Shown here in pieces: positions 60,504-64,000 of a DNA stretch of 64,000 bases. The stretch comes from Bradyrhizobium sp. Gha. Lineage in GTDB: Bacteria > Pseudomonadota > Alphaproteobacteria > Rhizobiales > Xanthobacteraceae. How positions within the stretch are numbered: the stretch's first letter is position 1; each line of letters begins with the position of its first letter. The notes under the pieces are model-generated. The model did no database searches. It was not told the origin of the DNA and saw only the letters and a program-made list of their open reading frames with translations. The DNA lies in contig NZ_FOQM01000015.1 of NCBI RefSeq assembly GCF_900113735.1, positions 62,001 through 126,000 of the forward strand, read 5' to 3'. The position numbers and the translations under genes were made by a program.

Positions 60504-62351
60504 TCACGTCGAGGTCAAAATATCGACCTTGGTGTTGGCGACGATCAGGCGATCGGCCAATAGCTGGGCCAGATTGCGCATGATGCGCTCGCTCGCCCGC
60601 GGGTGCTGCCTGCGAAAACGCTCGAAATCTTTCAACTGCACTTCGAACGCGGTCGCCGCCATGTCCGCGAACACGTCCGCGGAGCGGGTCGTCTCGATCA
60701 GGGCCATCTCGCCGAAGGCCATGCCGGCGGTCAGCGTCGCCAGCCGTACGCCGTCGGGCAGGGTGACATGCACCGCGCCGCTGCGCAGGAAGAACAGGAC
60801 GTCGGCGGGATCGCCCGTACTGAGGATCTTTGCGCCGGACTGATAGGTCCTGACGGCGCAGATCGAGGCGAGGTCCGTCAGCTCCTCGGCGTCTAGGCCG
60901 TCCAGCAATGGCTGCTCCGACAGCTCGGTGGTCTCGTGAAAATCGATCGAGCCGCCGTAGCGGTAGACGATCTGGTCTTCCGCCCATTCGATCGCGGTGT
61001 CGAGCAGATAGAAGTCGCGGACGTTCTTCAGCTCCGCCGTCCACTCGCGTAAGCTGTCCCATTCCCTGGAGGCGCGACGAACTCCTGAAATCACCACAGT
61101 GACATCGAGCGCGGCGAGCTCCTCGAAGGCTTCAGCAATCAGCCGGGCGCCGGCGCGGGTGGTGGACGTCACGCGATGCAGGTCGAACACGACGATTTGC
61201 GGCCGCGGCTGCCCTGCGAGCCTTCGCGTCACGTAGTCGACGGCCGACAGCGACAGCACGCCGACCAGCTCGATCACGCGCACAGCGTGCTCATGGGCGG
61301 CGAGGATGTCGCGCTCCTGCTGGCGGCGGACGCGGCGGGACGGGCTCTTGCCGATGTCGTAGTCGGCGATCACAGCGTTGCGCGCATCGTCGCTGCGGTT
61401 GAGCATGTGCAGGTCATAATGCGAGGACAGCGCCTCGCAGACCTTGATGCCGCGCAAGCTGTTGCCGTGCTTGTCGAGCTTTGGGGAATAGCTGCCGAGC
61501 CCGAGGCGGGCCGGAAGCGCGGCCAGGATGCCGCCGCCAACGCCGCTCTTGGCGGGGATGCCGATGCGGTAAATCCACTCGCCGGCATAATCGTACATGC
61601 CGGAGGACGTCATCACCGACAGCGTGCGCGAGATCGCATATGGCGTCAGCACCTGCTCGCCGGTGACGGGATTGACGCCGCGATTGGCGAGCGTGGCCGC
61701 CATCACCGCGATGTCGCGCGCGGTCACCAGCACGGCGCATTGCCGGAAATAGACGTCGAGCACGCCGGCGACATTGTCGGAAATCACCGCATTGGTCTTG
61801 AGGAGATAACCGATGGCACGGTTGCGGTCGCCAGTCTGGCTCTCGGATGTGTACACGGCCTCATCGAAGGCGAGGTCGCGCCCGGCAAAGCGGCTGAGAG
61901 CGAGCCTGATCTGCTCGAAGGCTTCTTCGCCCTTGCTCGCATGGATCAGCCCGGTGCAGGCGATCGCGCCGGCATTGACCATGGGATTGAACGGATGGTT
62001 CTCAGCATTGAGCCGGATCGAGTTGAAGGGATCGCCGGAGGGTTCGACGCCGATCGCGCTCTCGACCTTGTTCGCACCGAGCAGATCCAGCGCCAGCGCG
62101 AACACGAAGGGCTTTGACATCGACTGGATGGTGAAGGGCACCCTGGAGTCGCCGACCTCGTAGACATGGCCGTCCAGCGTTGCGAGGCTGATGCCAAAAT
62201 GGGCAGGATCGGCCTTGCTCAACTCGGGAATGTAATCCGCGACATGGCCCGCGGTCTCGGCGGAGAATTCGTTGAGGCATGCGTCGAGAAACCGCAGCAG
62301 CGGCGGCTTCGAGCGGGTCCAGGCAGAGGCGGGGAACGGTTGCGCTATCAT
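60504..62351 (-). CDS. glsA: Glutaminase with C-terminal STAS and cyclic-nucleotide-binding-like domains
   Basis: 615 residues from the ATG at 62351 (the frame to 62402 lacks a ribosome site). The N-terminal about 320 residues are a serine-dependent glutaminase: Ser77-x2-Lys80 in FTIQSMSKPFVFAL, NAENHPFNPMVNAGAI and SGVGGGILAALP. A STAS-like domain (about 340-455: VIELVGVLSLSAVDYVTRRL, IVVFDLHRVTSTTRAGARL) follows, then a cNMP-binding domain (about 480-590: AKILSTGDPADVLFFLRSGAVHVTL, MAFGEMALIETTRSADVFA). It hydrolyses glutamine to glutamate and ammonia. The extra domains suggest regulation by a ligand. Cytosolic. Confidence 0.93.
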   Translation of the reverse strand: MIAQPFPASAWTRSKPPLLRFLDACLNEFSAETAGHVADYIPELSKADPAHFGISLATLDGHVYEVGDSRVPFTIQSMSKPFVFALALDLLGANKVESAIGVEPSGDPFNSIRLNAENHPFNPMVNAGAIACTGLIHASKGEEAFEQIRLALSRFAGRDLAFDEAVYTSESQTGDRNRAIGYLLKTNAVISDNVAGVLDVYFRQCAVLVTARDIAVMAATLANRGVNPVTGEQVLTPYAISRTLSVMTSSGMYDYAGEWIYRIGIPAKSGVGGGILAALPARLGLGSYSPKLDKHGNSLRGIKVCEALSSHYDLHMLNRSDDARNAVIADYDIGKSPSRRVRRQQERDILAAHEHAVRVIELVGVLSLSAVDYVTRRLAGQPRPQIVVFDLHRVTSTTRAGARLIAEAFEELAALDVTVVISGVRRASREWDSLREWTAELKNVRDFYLLDTAIEWAEDQIVYRYGGSIDFHETTELSEQPLLDGLDAEELTDLASICAVRTYQSGAKILSTGDPADVLFFLRSGAVHVTLPDGVRLATLTAGMAFGEMALIETTRSADVFADMAATAFEVQLKDFERFRRQHPRASERIMRNLAQLLADRLIVANTKVDILTST

Positions 62352-62489
62352 CGCTTCACTTGTGCAACGCAATCCTGGCATGCGCAAGCCGCCCGGTCCC
62401 ATCGTAAATGCCCCAGCGCAAGCTGTCGTGCGCCATCGCGAGACCGTGTGATTCAGAATGTCGCGGATGAAAGCCGTTGCGGTGCGTCC

Positions 62490-62711
62490 TCAGCTCGCGA
62501 CGATCGCAATCGCTTGGCCTTCGGCAACAAAGTCATCGATCTTCACGAGCAGTGATTTGAGCGTGCCCGATACGGGCGAGGGCACCGGTATCTCCATCTT
62601 CATGGCTTCGACGAGCACAATTTCGTCTCCATCGCCAACGGTTCCTCCAACTTGCACGGGAGTTGCGCAGATGCGGCCGGCGACCTCCGTGATGATCTTA
62701 ATTTCTGGCAT
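62490..62711 (-). CDS. Stand-alone biotin/lipoyl carrier protein (acyl-CoA carboxylase type)
   Basis: 73 residues from the ATG at 62711, after AAGGCG. A single biotinyl domain: PEIKIITEVAGRICATPVQVGGTVGDGDEIVLVEAMKMEIPVPSP, with the biotin-accepting Lys in EAMKME. It would carry carboxybiotin for a carboxylase. A carboxyltransferase gene begins at 63711, divergently beyond an IclR gene; no biotin carboxylase is in view. The IclR-type palindromes at 62768-62791 lie between. Confidence 0.9.
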   Translation of the reverse strand: MPEIKIITEVAGRICATPVQVGGTVGDGDEIVLVEAMKMEIPVPSPVSGTLKSLLVKIDDFVAEGQAIAIVAS

Positions 62712-62767
62712 GCCATCGCCTTTTTGTTGTCGTTGCAAAATGCCTGAGGTAGCGTCGTTCACAAAGT

Positions 62768-62791
62768 GGAATTTAATTCCGCAGAGCGGAA
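62768..62791. promoter_or_regulatory. Overlapping palindromes between the biotin carrier and iclR genes
   Basis: GGAATT-t-AATTCC (62768-62780) and TTCCGC-aga-GCGGAA (62777-62791) overlap by four bases. IclR regulators commonly bind such dyads in shared intergenic regions, here 15-38 bp before the iclR ATG and 57 bp before the carrier ATG. Confidence 0.6.
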
Positions 62792-62806
62792 CAAACGGTA
62801 GGGATC

Positions 62807-63781
62807 ATGGGACGACGTTCGGAGCGGTTGAGCAGGCAAGGTGCACTCGCTGGCGATGCCGGTGAAGGTGATGTCATTCAGGTCGTGTCGCGCGCGTTCG
62901 ACGTGTTGCGATGCTTCGAGGGCCACGAGGCGAGGCTCGGCAATCTCGAGATTTCGAATCGCTGCGGCTTGCCGCGCTCGACGGTGTCGCGGCTCACGCA
63001 CACGCTGACCCGGATGGGCCAGCTCGTGTATCTGCCGCGCGACCAGAAATATCGAATCGGTCCGAGCGCGGTGGCGATGAGCGCCTCGATGATGAAAGGC
63101 GCGCAGCTGCGCAGCATGATCCGGCAGCGGCTGCAGGAAGTCGCGGAGCAATTGCCTGGTACCGTCGGCTTCGTCGTGCCCGATCGATTCCATCTCGTCT
63201 ACCTCCAGTTCGCGCGCTCGGCCTCCGCGCTCGGCTTGCACGAGGGCACCGGCAGCCGCATCTCGATGGCCTCGACAGCGGCGGGCGCGGCCTATACGGC
63301 GGCCTTGTCGCCTGACATCGGCGACGCTTTCATCAACGAGATGGAACGCGAAGCGCCCGAGGCTGCAAAGATCCTGCGGCCCCGCATCGAGGCCAACAGG
63401 CAGTCGCTGCGCGAGCGCGGCTATGTCGTGGCCTGCGGCCTGTGGAGCCCGCACATCAACGGACTCGCGGTGCCGATCTGGTCACCGCAGTATCAGACCT
63501 TCGTTGTCATCACGATCGGCCTTCTCTCGGCGATGTATGACGAGCAGCGTCTGCATGCCGAGGTCGCGCCGCGGATGACAGCGCTCGGCCGCTCGCTCGG
63601 CAGTCTGCTCGAAGGCGCCGAAGGCGACGTTTTCAACAACAGGATCTCGCGCAAGCCGGTCGCAATGGCGGTACACAACAACAACAAGCCGATGAACTCG
63701 GAGGGAGTGAATGAACTGGAAGCCGGAACTCGACGAGCTCGCCAGGCGCGAAGCCTTCGCGCGGGAGATGGGCGGCGTTGA
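62807..63781 (+). CDS. IclR family regulator of the acyl-CoA carboxylase genes
   Basis: 324 residues. The winged HTH (about 24-90: VIQVVSRAFDVLRCFEGHEARLGNLEISNRCGLPRSTVSRLTHTLTRMGQL) is followed by an IclR effector domain (ISMASTAAGAAYTAAL, RERGYVVACGLWSPHINGLAVPIW). The last 24 codons or so run past the start of the carboxyltransferase gene (63711), an unusual 71-bp overlap; the end may be spurious or the genes coupled. Controls likely include the divergent biotin carrier and the downstream carboxylase. Confidence 0.9.
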   Translation: MGRRSERLSRQGALAGDAGEGDVIQVVSRAFDVLRCFEGHEARLGNLEISNRCGLPRSTVSRLTHTLTRMGQLVYLPRDQKYRIGPSAVAMSASMMKGAQLRSMIRQRLQEVAEQLPGTVGFVVPDRFHLVYLQFARSASALGLHEGTGSRISMASTAAGAAYTAALSPDIGDAFINEMEREAPEAAKILRPRIEANRQSLRERGYVVACGLWSPHINGLAVPIWSPQYQTFVVITIGLLSAMYDEQRLHAEVAPRMTALGRSLGSLLEGAEGDVFNNRISRKPVAMAVHNNNKPMNSEGVNELEAGTRRARQARSLRAGDGRR

Positions 63782-64000
63782 CAAGGTCAAGCGACAGCAT
63801 GACCAGGGCCGGCTGACTGTTCGGGAGCGTATCGACAAACTGATCGACAAGGGCAGCTTCCACGAGATCGGTGCCGTCTCCGGCATCGGTGAGTATGATC
63901 CGTCAGGCGAGCTGAAGACGATGACGCCGGCGAACTGCGTGTTTGGCCGCGCGCGCGTCGACGGCCGTACGGTGGTGGTCGTCGGCGACGATTTCACCGT
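63711..64000 (+). CDS. Acyl-CoA carboxylase carboxyltransferase subunit (PccB-like; 3' end outside window)
   Basis: Only the first 96 residues are visible. GGAGGG lies 5 nt before the ATG. The start MNWKPELDELARREAFAREMGGVDKVKRQHDQGRLTVRERIDKLIDKGSFHEIG is typical of PccB/MCC-beta-type carboxyltransferases, and the following FGRARVDGRTVVVVGDDFT matches the N-terminal crotonase fold. It transfers carboxyl from biotin to an acyl-CoA. It partly overlaps the preceding iclR gene and is likely to pair with the small biotin carrier on the other strand. Confidence 0.9.
   Translation, partial: MNWKPELDELARREAFAREMGGVDKVKRQHDQGRLTVRERIDKLIDKGSFHEIGAVSGIGEYDPSGELKTMTPANCVFGRARVDGRTVVVVGDDFT

Overview
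The window is high-GC, densely coded DNA from an alphaproteobacterium, most likely Bradyrhizobium or a close relative. Supporting signs are tandem Irr-type iron control elements upstream of a TonB receptor, bradyrhizobial-style intergenic palindromic repeats, stacked catabolic cassettes with IclR/LacI/MarR/TetR regulators, and several RND pumps. No phage, transposase, CRISPR array or rRNA was seen. One tRNA (Gln, CTG) is present. The first and last genes are cut by the window edges.

Layout. 1-5.8 kb: a truncated substrate-binding/dihydroxyphthalate-decarboxylase-like gene overlapping a 6PGDH-like oxidoreductase, two tandem cytosine-deaminase-like amidohydrolases on the minus strand, and an amino-acid-type periplasmic binding protein. 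5.9-9.5 kb: MarR regulator, FUSC efflux protein, DUF1656 protein and HlyD adaptor (AaeXAB-like aromatic acid efflux). 9.5-15.1 kb: several very small membrane-protein ORFs, an acyl-CoA ligase, a shikimate-dehydrogenase-like gene with a coupled 39-codon ORF, a lytic transglycosylase, and a conserved small pair whose first member ends in Gly-Gly. 15-21 kb: MaoC-like dehydratase, an RND pump and its divergent TetR regulator. 21-22.3 kb: RNase Z and a small helical protein. 22.3-27.6 kb: an IclR-controlled cassette (DapA-like aldolase, DUF1537 kinase, PdxA2, Fe-ADH) resembling four-carbon acid-sugar catabolism. 27.8-33.7 kb: tRNA-Gln, DUF1428, an IalB-like protein and a second RND pump. 34-40.1 kb: an iron-uptake operon (TonB-dependent receptor, PiuC-like dioxygenase, ExbB, ExbD, TonB). 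40.1-42.3 kb: a small membrane protein, a site-2 protease, and a degenerate LysR/EamA pair. 42.3-54.6 kb: a LacI-controlled sugar or sugar-acid regulon in two divergent arms (ABC importer, DenD-like dehydrogenase, KDG kinase and KDPG aldolase on one side; IlvD/Edd dehydratase, two SDRs and a GFA protein on the other). 54.7-59.1 kb: acyl-CoA genes (thiolase, CaiB-type CoA transferase, a thiolase-like protein without the catalytic Cys, DUF35 partner). 59.1-64 kb: small membrane ORF, CMD protein, MazG, a glutaminase-STAS-cNMP fusion, a stand-alone biotin carrier, an IclR regulator and a truncated acyl-CoA carboxylase subunit.

How it works together: this is an accessory metabolic and transport region. 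Three catabolic cassettes each carry a regulator with a matching candidate operator (IclR at 23.3 kb, LacI at 46.3 and 47.4 kb, IclR at 62.8 kb). The efflux units have MarR and TetR sites, and the iron operon has three ICE-like repeats spaced exactly 23 bp. The less explained signals are the tiny membrane proteins, two of which share an AHA-x-DA-x-R tail, the Gly-Gly-ended ubiquitin-sized protein, and the Cys-less thiolase/DUF35 pair.
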